Shown here piece by piece: positions 17,517 to 26,154 of a stretch of DNA of 35,954 bases (its first letter is position 1; each line of letters begins with the position of its first letter). The stretch lies in assembly GCA_024276705.1 (NCBI GenBank), contig JAJRWS010000533.1, positions 1 through 35,954 of the forward strand, given 5' to 3'. A program made the translations under genes and the position numbers. The notes under the pieces were generated by a model. That model made no database searches. It was not told the origin of the DNA and saw only the letters and a program-made list of their open reading frames with translations. This stretch comes from Planctomycetota bacterium (lineage in GTDB: Bacteria > Planctomycetota > Planctomycetia > Pirellulales > Lacipirellulaceae).

Positions 17517-20500
17517 GCGTGGTCTCCTTCGACGGTCCTTCGCTGCCATGGCGGTTGTCCCGTTCGTACTTGCCCATCTCAGGCTCATGGTGATTCGTGT
17601 TAGTCTCTTCGTGGGTATTCTTGACGACACGGAGATAGCCAATCGAGGGGCGGAAGTTGAATTCCTCCAGTACCCGGTAACGTCTCGGGTCGGCAATCGC
17701 CGCGGAAACACGGCTTTCAGGATCGTTCATGTCGCCAAAAACAATCGCCTGGGCCGGGCATGATTGCTGACAGGCGGTCAGGATCTCACCATCGGCAAGG
17801 GGCTTGCCCTGCCGCCGGGCCGCGATTTTTCCTGCTTCGATCCGCTGGACGCACATCGAGCATTTTTCCATCACGCCGCGAGTCCGTACGGTCACTTCGG
17901 GGTTCAATACCAGGTTCTGCAACAGATCGTCATGCGTGTATTTGAACCAATTGAATCGGCGTACTTTGTAGGGGCAGTTGTTGGCACAGTAACGCGTACC
18001 GACACACCGGTTGTAAGCTTGCTCGTTGAGTCCTTCCTCACCATGCACAGTAGCCAGTACCGGGCAGACCGTTTCGCAGGGAGCGTTGTCGCAGTGCTGG
18101 CAAAGCATCGGTTGATGATAGACTTCCAGGTCGCCCTCTTGGGGCACGATGTTGTCCTTTTCGGTGCCGTTCTTTTCGGGGCCACCTTCTGTTGAAGTAG
18201 CACCATTTTCTTTTGAAGTAGCATAGTAGCGATCGATGCGCATCCATTGCATTTCACGTTGGCGATGGACTTCGTCCTTGCCGACCACTGGGACGTTGTT
18301 CTCGGACTGGCAGGCGATTACGCAGGCGGAGCAGCCTGTGCAGGCATTCAAATCGATCATCATGCCCCATGCATGGCCCTTTTTGGGATGATCTTCGGGC
18401 CAGAGTTGGGTATCTCGCGGAGGCTCGTGGGGTTGATCACCCGGCGGATCTTTTGGCGGCTCGACTTGAGGATGAGGTGTCGTCGGGTGATGGACCTCGG
18501 GCGCGCCCGCATGGGGGTCGTGTGCGAAGGCGGCCAGCGAGGTTTCCTGAATGATCTCGCGGCGTTCGGCCCCGTGGGGGGCGACTCGCGCTGGCACGTC
18601 GATCGAGTGGTGCTCCTGCGTGCTGGCCAGCGTCTGCTTGCGCCCCGTCTTCTTGAGAGTAACTCCCTGACGAACGTACTGCAGGGTGCCATCTTTCAGC
18701 GCAATCAAGGGGGCCGCATTTTTGCCCACGGTCTCTCCCGGTTCGACGGTGGGCCGCGATTCCAGCCATTGCGGCCCAACTTTTGCAAACCGATCGGTGC
18801 CTGGGCAGCCATAGGCCAGGGCGATGGCAACGGTTTGCGCATGCTGGCCCGGTTGGATGAAAACCGGAAGTTCCAGCGGCGTTTGGGTGCCGTCTGCCTC
18901 TTCGCCAGCTACCTCAATTCGTACCACATCGCCATCGACAAGCGATTGTTGTCCGGCCAGGGTCTGAGAGACCGATACGTAATTGTCCCAAGTGACTTTT
19001 GTGACCGGATCGGCCAATTCCAGCAGCCACGGGTTGTGGGCGTGCTGGCTGTCGGGCATACCAATCTTCTGGTAGAGCAACAGGGTCAGACCTTCCTGGG
19101 CAGCGGGCGCTGCTGGGTTTTCTGGATCGGCTGGCAGTTGGCTCTTCTGGAATGGCTGGCTGGAGACCGGTTCGCGTTGGAGCTGGACATACCCGTCGTG
19201 TACCGCCTGGTCCCAGAATTGAGAGAAGTCGGTCTGTTGCTGCAGGGGTAGCAGTTGCTTCTGCCAATGGTCGCGCACCAGACTGTACTGCGAAGCGGCC
19301 TGGTCAGACCAGTTGGCCAGGCTTTCCAGGAGCGAACGCGTGTTGTGAATTGGTCGGATGGTGGGTTGGACAACCGAGACAAGTCCGTGGATCGGTTCCG
19401 CATCTCCCCACGATTCGAGTGTGTGATGGTCGGGGCAGACATAGTGAGCTCGAGCCGATAAATCGTCGACTCGGGGAGCAAAGCTGACGACCAGTGGGAC
19501 CTTGTCGATGGCGTCCGCCAATCCCTTGCGGCCGGCCAGGTTGTACGTCAGGTCGGTTCCGGCGACCAGCAGGGCGGCGACCTTACCTTGCCGCAACTGG
19601 TCCACCAGTTCTGCGACCTGGCGGTCATTACCTTGCCGCTGCAGGCTGGGATGCTCGATGTCGAGTGTCTCGCCATAACCTTCCAGTAGATGGTTGATCT
19701 GGTTGATCGCCACTTGCGTGGCAACGTCCTGACTGTCGCAGAGCACCAGGGATTTGCCGCGTGCATCCCACAGTCGCCTGGCCAGGTCCGCCATGTCAGC
19801 CTCGCTCACCGAAGTAGCTGCGGGAGAAGAGCCCTGCTCCGGTTGGTCCGCCAGTTGGGCCAGATGATGGGCCAGGTTGCGGATCACTCGCTGTTGCTCG
19901 CCTGGGCCGATCACCACCCGGCGATCCGCGTTGCTGCCGGAGAGGGACAGGCGGCTTTCCAACTGCACATGGTACGACATCGAAGGGGCCGCTTCGGTAG
20001 GTCGCCGGTTTCGACTCCAGGCTGCCGTGAACTCTACCGGTGCGATCCAGGTACCCAGGAAGTCGGCACCGAAGGAGACGATCACCTGCGCCTTGTCGAA
20101 TTGGTAGTGAGGCAGCAGGCGCACTCCGTGGGTTTTCTCATGCGCATCGAGAATCGCCGAAGAGCTGACCGCATCAAGGGTGATATGCTGGGCATCCTTG
20201 AATTGGCCGAGGAAGTCGGCGATGGTTTTCAGGAGAGTGGGGCTCGTGATGGTGGGGGTCACCAGGCGGACGGCTCCCCCTGCCCTCTTGATTTGGCCCA
20301 ACTGATCGGAAATGTCCAGGTCGATCTGTGTCCATTGAGCCTCTTTTCCACTTTTGAGTGGGCCACGGAGACGCTGGCTGTCGTACAACTCCAACGGCAT
20401 GGCCTGGCCCACCGCGCAGAGTCCGCCTCGGGTGAGGGGATGCTCGGGCATCCCTTCCATCTTCAGCGGTCTGCCGTCACGCGTGCCGACCAGCAGCCCG

Positions 20501-20856
20501 CAGCCCGCGGCGCAGCCTTCGCAGGTCGAGCCATAGTAACGAATCTGGCCTGGCACCATGCCTGCGGGATGCTCGATCATGGGCAGCGCGCCCACCGACG
20601 GCGCTCGGCCACAGCCGGCCACCGTGGCCAGCGAGAGCGAAAATCCGGCAGCTTCAAGGAATCGTCGCCGATTGAGTGACCACAAATCGTGCCCCAGTTC
20701 GCCTTCGGGTTCAACGTTGTCGCGGTGCCCATGGTCAGTCAGAGCGGGCTTCTTTGTCTGAACCAGTTTCCCAGGAGTTTCGCCTGCATGGGCCGGTGCG
20801 CGACTTGCCGGATTGGGAGGCGCTTTCCAGTATGTTTTGGTCGATTCTTGATTCAT
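17509..20856 (-). CDS. actB: Alternative Complex III subunit ActB (molybdopterin-like plus iron-sulfur)
   Basis: 1115 residues from the ATG at 20856; an adjoining ATG at 20859 is equally possible. A twin-arginine motif ([21 protein letters not shown]) lies at ~62-82, preceded by a ~60-residue leader as is normal for ActB, with a lipobox-like Cys at 82. An N-terminal iron-sulfur-type Cys set C112, C115, C119, C147 starts the molybdopterin-oxidoreductase-like domain (to ~750), which in ACIII holds no Mo cofactor. A Pro/His linker ([16 protein letters not shown]) leads to a ferredoxin-like domain with [35 protein letters not shown] and CSMC...CQQSC, enough for three [4Fe-4S] and one [3Fe-4S] cluster. 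It sits at the periplasmic face and links ActC to the haems of ActA/ActE. Confidence 0.95.
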   Translation of the reverse strand: MNQESTKTYWKAPPNPASRAPAHAGETPGKLVQTKKPALTDHGHRDNVEPEGELGHDLWSLNRRRFLEAAGFSLSLATVAGCGRAPSVGALPMIEHPAGMVPGQIRYYGSTCEGCAAGCGLLVGTRDGRPLKMEGMPEHPLTRGGLCAVGQAMPLELYDSQRLRGPLKSGKEAQWTQIDLDISDQLGQIKRAGGAVRLVTPTITSPTLLKTIADFLGQFKDAQHITLDAVSSSAILDAHEKTHGVRLLPHYQFDKAQVIVSFGADFLGTWIAPVEFTAAWSRNRRPTEAAPSMSYHVQLESRLSLSGSNADRRVVIGPGEQQRVIRNLAHHLAQLADQPEQGSSPAATSVSEADMADLARRLWDARGKSLVLCDSQDVATQVAINQINHLLEGYGETLDIEHPSLQRQGNDRQVAELVDQLRQGKVAALLVAGTDLTYNLAGRKGLADAIDKVPLVVSFAPRVDDLSARAHYVCPDHHTLESWGDAEPIHGLVSVVQPTIRPIHNTRSLLESLANWSDQAASQYSLVRDHWQKQLLPLQQQTDFSQFWDQAVHDGYVQLQREPVSSQPFQKSQLPADPENPAAPAAQEGLTLLLYQKIGMPDSQHAHNPWLLELADPVTKVTWDNYVSVSQTLAGQQSLVDGDVVRIEVAGEEADGTQTPLELPVFIQPGQHAQTVAIALAYGCPGTDRFAKVGPQWLESRPTVEPGETVGKNAAPLIALKDGTLQYVRQGVTLKKTGRKQTLASTQEHHSIDVPARVAPHGAERREIIQETSLAAFAHDPHAGAPEVHHPTTPHPQVEPPKDPPGDQPHEPPRDTQLWPEDHPKKGHAWGMMIDLNACTGCSACVIACQSENNVPVVGKDEVHRQREMQWMRIDRYYATSKENGATSTEGGPEKNGTEKDNIVPQEGDLEVYHQPMLCQHCDNAPCETVCPVLATVHGEEGLNEQAYNRCVGTRYCANNCPYKVRRFNWFKYTHDDLLQNLVLNPEVTVRTRGVMEKCSMCVQRIEAGKIAARRQGKPLADGEILTACQQSCPAQAIVFGDMNDPESRVSAAIADPRRYRVLEEFNFRPSIGYLRVVKNTHEETNTNHHEPEMGKYERDNRHGSEGPSKETTHG

Positions 20857-21103
20857 CATCCCAATATTCCGTCGTTCCACGGCCAAATCTCCGTGGAGTG
20901 CAAAAGCGGTTAATATTTCTCGGTAGGAAAGTTTCGCTGTCGCCCCTACGGGGCTTTACGGTTCATGCGCCTGTTAACTCAGGGCTTACGCCCTGGGCCA
21001 TTCGCCGCCGTCCCTCCGGGACTAAAAGACGTTTTTCAGTATATTTTGGTCGATACTTGTTCCATAGTTCCACGGCCAAATCTCCGTGGGGTGCAAATCG
21101 GGC
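20828..21103. repeat. Duplicated actB 5' end flanking three perfect hairpins
   Basis: Copy A (20828-20914) covers the first codons and leader of actB. Copy B (21037-21103) repeats it (CAGTAT.TTTTGGTCGAT.CTTG; then TTCCACGGCCAAATCTCCGT), with about 15 bases fewer just upstream of the start. On the minus strand copy B opens ATG at 21065 and reads MEQVSTKIY then TGA, against [12 protein letters not shown] in actB. Between the copies lie three perfect hairpins: GCCCC-TAC-GGGGC (20942-20954), CAGGGC-TTAC-GCCCTG (20980-20995) and GTCCC-TCC-GGGAC (21010-21022). This looks like a REP-like insertion with a long duplication, now forming most of the actA-actB spacer. Confidence 0.8.
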
Positions 21104-21125
21104 AAATTTTGTTATTCAATTCCTA

Positions 21126-21227
21126 AGAGAAATTTTCGAAATTAAAAGGCGGCAACTCAGCGAGTGGATCGCACCCCCTGGACACTCAACGCGTGACAAA
21201 CAAACATGCAATTTCGAAAAATTCTCT
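21126..21227. repeat. 18-bp inverted repeat directly after actA
   Basis: 21126-21143 and 21210-21227 are inverted copies (AGAGAA.TTTTCGAAATT, 17 of 18 positions match) separated by 66 bases. The arm nearest actA includes the actA TAG codon (21226-21228). It could be the ends of a ~102-bp miniature element or a long-loop terminator/processing hairpin between actA and actB. Confidence 0.55.
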
Positions 21228-21879
21228 AATGGTGACAAATGGCACAGTCCGTGGCTGCGTGGACCAGTTTGCCATTGACTCCGTTTTTGTTGGAATCGCG
21301 GTGGCAATTCACACACCATCCCATCGAAAGGCTTTCAAATTGACGCATTCGTTCCATCGATTCCACCGGGCCATGGCAACGTTGGCAGGCGAATCCGGCA
21401 GAGACATGGGCACTATGATCAAAGCAGGCGAAATCGGGCAGGTTATGCACACGCACCCACTCAATCGACTGGGGCTCGTTCCCTCCCACCGGGCTCAGTT
21501 TGTCGTCCAGGCCGAGCGAATCGTATAGCTTTTTAAGCTCGGGAGTGATGATCTGTTGGGGTTTGCGTTTCTCCTCATCCGCCTTCTTTCGTTCTTCGCT
21601 GATAACATCGAAGGAGGCGGTCACCACCTTGTGGCACTTCATGCAGATATCCGACGAAGGGATGCCCGCATAGCGGCTTTCACTGGCCGCCCAGTGGCAG
21701 AATCGACAGTCAATCTGTAGCTTGCCGGCATGCACACGGTGAGAATAGGCGATGGGTTGTTTGGGGGAATATCCTTGTTCGCGGTCTGGCAGACGCCAAG
21801 AGGCCATTCCCGAGACAAGCGTCAACGCGCTAAGGCCCAACGCGATCGAAAGCACGATAGTAATGACACGTTGTTGCAT
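21226..21879 (-). CDS. actA: Alternative Complex III subunit ActA (pentahaem cytochrome c)
   Basis: 217 residues with an N-terminal membrane anchor/signal (ITIVLSIALGLSALTLVSGM). Five CXXCH haem motifs: CRFCH (58-62), CMKCH (79-83), CQRCH (165-169), CVNCH (189-193) and CAICH (212-216), the last almost at the C-terminus. This is the pentahaem ActA of ACIII, which hands electrons from ActB clusters to ActE. A Lys/Glu-rich insertion (residues ~95-130) separates haems 2 and 3. No Shine-Dalgarno is visible; the start is directly preceded by TGAACCC-type heptads. It is normally next to actB; here a 369-base spacer with repeat elements intervenes, so stoichiometry may depend on translation from separate sites. 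Confidence 0.95.
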   Translation of the reverse strand: MQQRVITIVLSIALGLSALTLVSGMASWRLPDREQGYSPKQPIAYSHRVHAGKLQIDCRFCHWAASESRYAGIPSSDICMKCHKVVTASFDVISEERKKADEEKRKPQQIITPELKKLYDSLGLDDKLSPVGGNEPQSIEWVRVHNLPDFACFDHSAHVSAGFACQRCHGPVESMERMRQFESLSMGWCVNCHRDSNKNGVNGKLVHAATDCAICHH

Positions 21880-21880
21880 G

Positions 21881-21942
21881 GTTCAGGGTTCGGTGTTTCA
21901 GTGTTTCGGTGAAATTCCGCAATCCGCAATCCGCAATCCGCA
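21881..21942. repeat. Heptad arrays filling the narK2-actA spacer
   Basis: On the minus strand the spacer begins 5 bases after the second narK stop with TGCGGAT three times and TGCGGAA once (21914-21942). It then has CACCGAA/CACTGAA and GAACCCT units (21881-21911) running up to the actA start. The whole 68-base spacer is therefore repeat DNA. Confidence 0.7.
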
Positions 21943-21947
21943 TTTTT

Positions 21948-23543
21948 TTAACACTTTATCTCCGCTCCCTTGCGGGCGTAAAACCACCAGTTCACTCCCA
22001 GGCAGGTGCCGTAGTAGGCGGCGAAGCCGTAGAGCGCGTATTCGGGGGTCCCTGCTTTGATTTGGGTCGCGAAAATTTTCGGAATAAGGTAGGCGCCATA
22101 GGCGGCAATGGCTGAAGTCCAGCCCAGCACGGGGCCTGCCTGTTCCTTGGAGAAAATGATCGGTATCATCCGGAACGTTGAGCCGTTGCCGATGCCGGTG
22201 GTGGCGAACAGCACGATAAAAGTAATCAAAAATGGGATGAAGTATTGTTCGGGTTTGTCGGACTGGCCGGCGAGCGAAACAATGTAGCCAGCCAGGATCG
22301 TCGAGGCGACCATGATCCAGGTGTCCCACTGCGTCACGCGAGCTCCACCCCACTTGTCGGAGAGCCAGCCTCCCACCGGCCGGATCAAGGCGCCGACCGC
22401 GGCTCCGATCCAGATGTATTTCGAAGTGAGCAGACCATTGGTGGGGGTGACGAATACATCGTCGATCAGCTTGGGGAAGGCGTTGGCGTAGCCGATGAAC
22501 GAACCGAACGTCATCACGTAGAGCCAGGTCATGACCCAGTTGTGCTTGTTTTTGAAGATGGCGAATTGCCGGTTCAAAGGTTCCTGGATGGTCTTGGGAG
22601 TCATGAAACGCATGCTCAGCAAGGTGGTGATCACCGCGACGATCAATACCAGGAAAATTCGTAACAAATCGGGGACGTCAGGCATCGGTACAAAGACCAG
22701 CAGTCCGACACCCACTGCCGCACCGAAAAAGCCGATCATCTGCAGCCACAGGTACTTGCCGATGGCAACCGGGGTGGGACCGCAATCGTGCTGGGGAAGA
22801 TTGTTCATCAACAGCCACGCCAGGACGGCCAATACGGTCATGACCGGTACCCAGACCATCGCCGCGTTTTGAATCCAGAGCTGGTGGACCTGGCCATCCA
22901 CGGTGAATTCCTGAGGGGAACCGCCGATCGTGCCGAACATGCCAAAGGTGATGGCCCAGGGGATCAGAAACTGCATGACGCTGACCCCCGCGTTGCCCAG
23001 GCCGGCATTCAGGCCCAGGGCCAGGCCCTGCATCCGCTTTGGAAAGAAGAAGGAAATATTCGACATGCTCGAAGCGAACGCTCCGCCGCCGACGCCCGAC
23101 AGAGCTGCCAGGATGATGTAGACCCAAAACGGCGTGGTGGGATTCTGCAGCGCCATGCCAGCCAGCACGGCTGGAATGATGAGCATGACGGTGGTCATGA
23201 ATTTCACGTTCCGACCACCGCAGATAGCGATCATGAACGAGTTGGGTATTCGCAGTGTCGCCCCGGCAAGGCCAGCCACGGCGGGGAGCGTGAACAGCAG
23301 GGCCCGGTAGCCAGGCTTGTCGTAGGACCCGCCGTTGTGGTTGAACGTGAAGTCGAACAGATCCGGGTTGGCGAAGTGCAACCGCTGCATGATCTTGATG
23401 ATCATGCCCCAGTAAAGCCAGACGGAAAATCCGCAAAGCAGATTGGGAATGGAAATCCATAAGTTTCGATTGGCAATCGATTTTCCGGTCGATTCCCAAA
23501 AAGCTTCGTCTTCGACGTCCCAATGTTCAGGCGTACTGGCCAT
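21948..23543 (-). CDS. narK: NarK-family nitrate/nitrite transporter (MFS), NarK2/NarU-like
   Basis: 531 residues, 12 predicted spans. The nitrate-signature of the nitrate/nitrite porter family is clear in the fifth span: GGGAFASSMSNISFFFPKRM and then GLALGLNAGLGNAGVSVMQ; the second copy in the C-terminal half is TTGIGNGSTFRMIPIIF. Arginines in LRIPNSFM and ALIRPVGGW fit the paired substrate-binding arginines of NarK. A long periplasmic loop follows span 1 (residues ~57-75, HFANPDLFDFTFNHNGGSYD). This type usually exchanges nitrate for nitrite. It lies 54 bases after the NarK-DoxX gene and upstream of actA. Two NarKs of different types side by side are typical of denitrifiers (separate or fused NarK1-NarK2). 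Confidence 0.93.
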   Translation of the reverse strand: MASTPEHWDVEDEAFWESTGKSIANRNLWISIPNLLCGFSVWLYWGMIIKIMQRLHFANPDLFDFTFNHNGGSYDKPGYRALLFTLPAVAGLAGATLRIPNSFMIAICGGRNVKFMTTVMLIIPAVLAGMALQNPTTPFWVYIILAALSGVGGGAFASSMSNISFFFPKRMQGLALGLNAGLGNAGVSVMQFLIPWAITFGMFGTIGGSPQEFTVDGQVHQLWIQNAAMVWVPVMTVLAVLAWLLMNNLPQHDCGPTPVAIGKYLWLQMIGFFGAAVGVGLLVFVPMPDVPDLLRIFLVLIVAVITTLLSMRFMTPKTIQEPLNRQFAIFKNKHNWVMTWLYVMTFGSFIGYANAFPKLIDDVFVTPTNGLLTSKYIWIGAAVGALIRPVGGWLSDKWGGARVTQWDTWIMVASTILAGYIVSLAGQSDKPEQYFIPFLITFIVLFATTGIGNGSTFRMIPIIFSKEQAGPVLGWTSAIAAYGAYLIPKIFATQIKAGTPEYALYGFAAYYGTCLGVNWWFYARKGAEIKC

Positions 23544-23597
23544 GGTGGTTCACTTTTACGGGTTGTTGGTTGTTCTAAAAAATAAAATAGCCGTTGC

Positions 23598-25406
23598 TCA
23601 CAAGATCACCTCGGGCTCTTTCTCGGCGTCGATGCGTAGCAGGTGATCCACCGAAAGGGGCCCCGAACCTCGCCAGATGAACAGCACCAGCGTGAAGAAG
23701 ACGAATGTCGTGAATTGGAAATCGACGTTGTTGCCAAGCAGGACACCCTCGGTGGCACTGCTGGTAAACGAGATGATCACCGCGCCAAAGAGGATCAGCG
23801 CATTGGCTGCCGAAGCCACACGGGTGACAAAACCCAGCATGAGGCTGGCCCCACCGATCACGTGGGCAAACACAACCGACCAGGCGATCATCGTCTGGCC
23901 CAAGCTGATCTCATGGGGAAGTTCTTTGCCCAGATTTACGGCAGCCTCAAGATCGGCCATGTTCATGATGAAATAAATGCCTTTGAGCACCAGCGCTGCG
24001 CCAAGATAGATTCGCAGTGCATCCATCGGTCGCAGGTGACGGATTCCCGGGATGAGTTCGTGGAGTGGAACACGCTTCTTAGTTTCCTCATGCCGTTTGA
24101 GCATGGCCCGTTGAAGCTCCCGGTCAGCGACCAATTCGTCTTCGGGGCTGAACCGAACCAGTAGACTGAAAAAGGCACAAAAAGAGACCAACCCGCCCAA
24201 GATAAGCAGTGCTTGAGGATAGCTGATACTTTCCGCTCGAAACAGGAAACCTGCCGCCACGGCTCCCATGTTGCCTCCAGCCCCGACGATCCCGGCGACC
24301 GAGCCGAGCGCTTTTTTATTGATAAAAGGCACGATCGAATAGGTGGCCCCTTCGGACATTTGCACGAACAGACTGAAAAGGATCATGGCCGGGATTGCGA
24401 GTGCCAGGACTCGCATCTGAGAGAAAAAAACCAGTGCGATGCCCTCGATCATCAGGGCGATGAACAACCAGCGGACACGTCCTTTCAGTCCGCTCTTTTG
24501 CACGAATTTATCGCTGATGAAGCCGCCGAGTGTTCGCGCGAAGATATTCATCAGGCCAAACAGGCCAGCGACGAGTCCCGCGGTCTTGAGCCCCAGATCG
24601 AAGTAATCCATGTAGTAGATCGCGGCGATATTATTGATGGTCAGTTCAATGCCAAAGCAGGCAGCATAGACAAGGAAGAGTGCCCAGACCCGATAGTCAC
24701 TGGCGGCCAGCCAAAACGATCCCTTGCCCGAATCATCCTGAACCAGCTCACCCGAAGCACGGAGCTCTTTGAAATTTCCGTCTGGCAGGTCGGTAGTGAA
24801 GAAAAAGTAGGCGATTCCGACCAGGAAGCAGACCGCCCCGGCGGCCACCATCGACAGGCGCCACGCGGTCGCGTCGAGATAGCCGAGCCCGACAAAACTC
24901 GCGAAGACCAGCGGCATGATCATCTGCGTCACGCCACCACCCAGGTTACCCCAGCCGGCGCTGGTCGCGTTGGCCGTACCGACCACATTCGGAGCAAACA
25001 TCACCGAGGTGTGGTATTGAGTAATCACAAACGAAGCGCCAATCACGCCAATGCCAAGGCGGAATAGCAGGAAGGTCATGTAGTCGTGCGAGAGTCCGAT
25101 CGCCATAACCGGGATCGAGCCGCCCAGGAGCAGGAAGGTATAGCTTAGCCGGGGGCCAATCCGATCGCAAAGCCAGCCGATGATCAGCCGGGCCACAATC
25201 GTGATCGCGACCGAGGCAATGATCGTATTGCCAATCTGCTCTTTTGTCAGTCCCAGCTCATCACGCACCACCGCCATCAACGGAGCGATGCCAAACCAGG
25301 CGAAGAAGCAGAGGAAAAAGGCAAACCACGACATGTGGAAGGCACGCATTTGGGGCGTCTTCAGCGAGAAGAGATCAATACTTGTGGCTTTGTTGCGAAC
25401 TTCCAT
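23598..25406 (-). CDS. NarK1-type nitrate transporter fused to a DoxX-like domain
   Basis: 602 residues. Residues 20-420 form a complete MFS transporter with the nitrate signature GIGVIGASFVITQYHTSVMF and GWGNLGGGVTQ (~119-160); R73 and R291 are candidates for the substrate-binding pair. A charged linker (~421-455, EDELVADRELQRAMLKRHEE) joins a second membrane domain of four spans (~460-580): LRIYLGAALVLKGIYFIMN, MIAWSVVFAHVIGGASLMLGF, ALILFGAVIISFTSS and TTFVFFTLVLFIW. The RIYLGAALVLKG and HVIGGASLMLG motifs resemble DoxX-family proteins, which are named after a terminal-oxidase subunit and whose role is often unclear. NarK1-type porters are usually nitrate/proton symporters. Genes on both sides are nar genes. 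The fusion is one continuous frame, without a stop or frameshift. Confidence 0.88.
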   Translation of the reverse strand: MEVRNKATSIDLFSLKTPQMRAFHMSWFAFFLCFFAWFGIAPLMAVVRDELGLTKEQIGNTIIASVAITIVARLIIGWLCDRIGPRLSYTFLLLGGSIPVMAIGLSHDYMTFLLFRLGIGVIGASFVITQYHTSVMFAPNVVGTANATSAGWGNLGGGVTQMIMPLVFASFVGLGYLDATAWRLSMVAAGAVCFLVGIAYFFFTTDLPDGNFKELRASGELVQDDSGKGSFWLAASDYRVWALFLVYAACFGIELTINNIAAIYYMDYFDLGLKTAGLVAGLFGLMNIFARTLGGFISDKFVQKSGLKGRVRWLFIALMIEGIALVFFSQMRVLALAIPAMILFSLFVQMSEGATYSIVPFINKKALGSVAGIVGAGGNMGAVAAGFLFRAESISYPQALLILGGLVSFCAFFSLLVRFSPEDELVADRELQRAMLKRHEETKKRVPLHELIPGIRHLRPMDALRIYLGAALVLKGIYFIMNMADLEAAVNLGKELPHEISLGQTMIAWSVVFAHVIGGASLMLGFVTRVASAANALILFGAVIISFTSSATEGVLLGNNVDFQFTTFVFFTLVLFIWRGSGPLSVDHLLRIDAEKEPEVIL

Positions 25407-25473
25407 GGAGGCTTGATTGTTTGGTTTTGTGAATTGGTATGGGGAGTGGACGCCGCCTGGGATTTGTTGTGAT

Positions 25474-26154
25474 TTACTTGCGTCCGTACCAGCGGACTAC
25501 TTGCGGTTTGCGCCACAGGTAAGGATTGGGAATCACCAGCACATGCACCAGTCGCGTAAAGGGGAAGAAGCCGATGGTCAGAAACGCCAGCACCACGTGC
25601 AGCTTGATCATCCATGGCATGGCGGTCACGAAGGTAACATCGGGGGACAGTTTAAGGATCGACCAGAGGTAGGGCGCCATGCTGGTCGCAAACCAGGAGG
25701 AACCCCAGGGGTAGACCAGGGCGTTGGAGATGCCGCTCCCTGTCTGGATCAGCAGCATGGCAAACAGGATCCAGTCGGTCGGTGAGGTGACAATGCGCAC
25801 TTTACTGCTGCTCAGGCGGCGGACGATCACGCCCGTCAGGCCAATGAATGTCAGCAGGCCAAATGCCAGGGCGGTGATTTCCAATACGTAAAGACGCAGC
25901 GGATGGCTGTTCCATGCGAGCAGGGTGCGCGGGATCAGGAAGGCAACAAAATGACCGGCCGTTACGACCAGGATGCCATAGTGAAATGGCACAACGGCCC
26001 AGAAATGATGTTTGTTTTCCAGGAACTGGCTCGACAGGCTCGAGTAGGAGAACGACTGCATCCGGTAACGGTAGATCGTCATCAGAAAAAACGTAAACAG
26101 GCACACGTAAGGGAGTGCCACGAACATGAATTGATCGAGTACGTGTTGACTCAC
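25474..26154 (-). CDS. narI: Respiratory nitrate reductase gamma subunit NarI (cytochrome b)
   Basis: 226 residues, starting at a GTG that overlaps the narJ stop (GTGA). Five membrane spans with the four haem b histidines in expected places: H58 and H68 in FHYGILVVTAGHFVAF, H186 in KLHVVLAF and H204 in RLVHVLV. The length equals that of E. coli NarI (225). It anchors NarGH, oxidises quinol at the periplasmic side and delivers electrons to NarH. The C-terminus (NPYLWRKPQVVRWYGRK) is the usual one, facing the cytoplasm. 67 bases separate it from the NarK-DoxX gene. Confidence 0.97.
   Translation of the reverse strand: MSQHVLDQFMFVALPYVCLFTFFLMTIYRYRMQSFSYSSLSSQFLENKHHFWAVVPFHYGILVVTAGHFVAFLIPRTLLAWNSHPLRLYVLEITALAFGLLTFIGLTGVIVRRLSSSKVRIVTSPTDWILFAMLLIQTGSGISNALVYPWGSSWFATSMAPYLWSILKLSPDVTFVTAMPWMIKLHVVLAFLTIGFFPFTRLVHVLVIPNPYLWRKPQVVRWYGRK

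Noticed and set aside
18247-19251. 334-codon plus-strand frame inside actB
   Set aside because: Antisense shadow of a strongly conserved gene; no motif or start signal.
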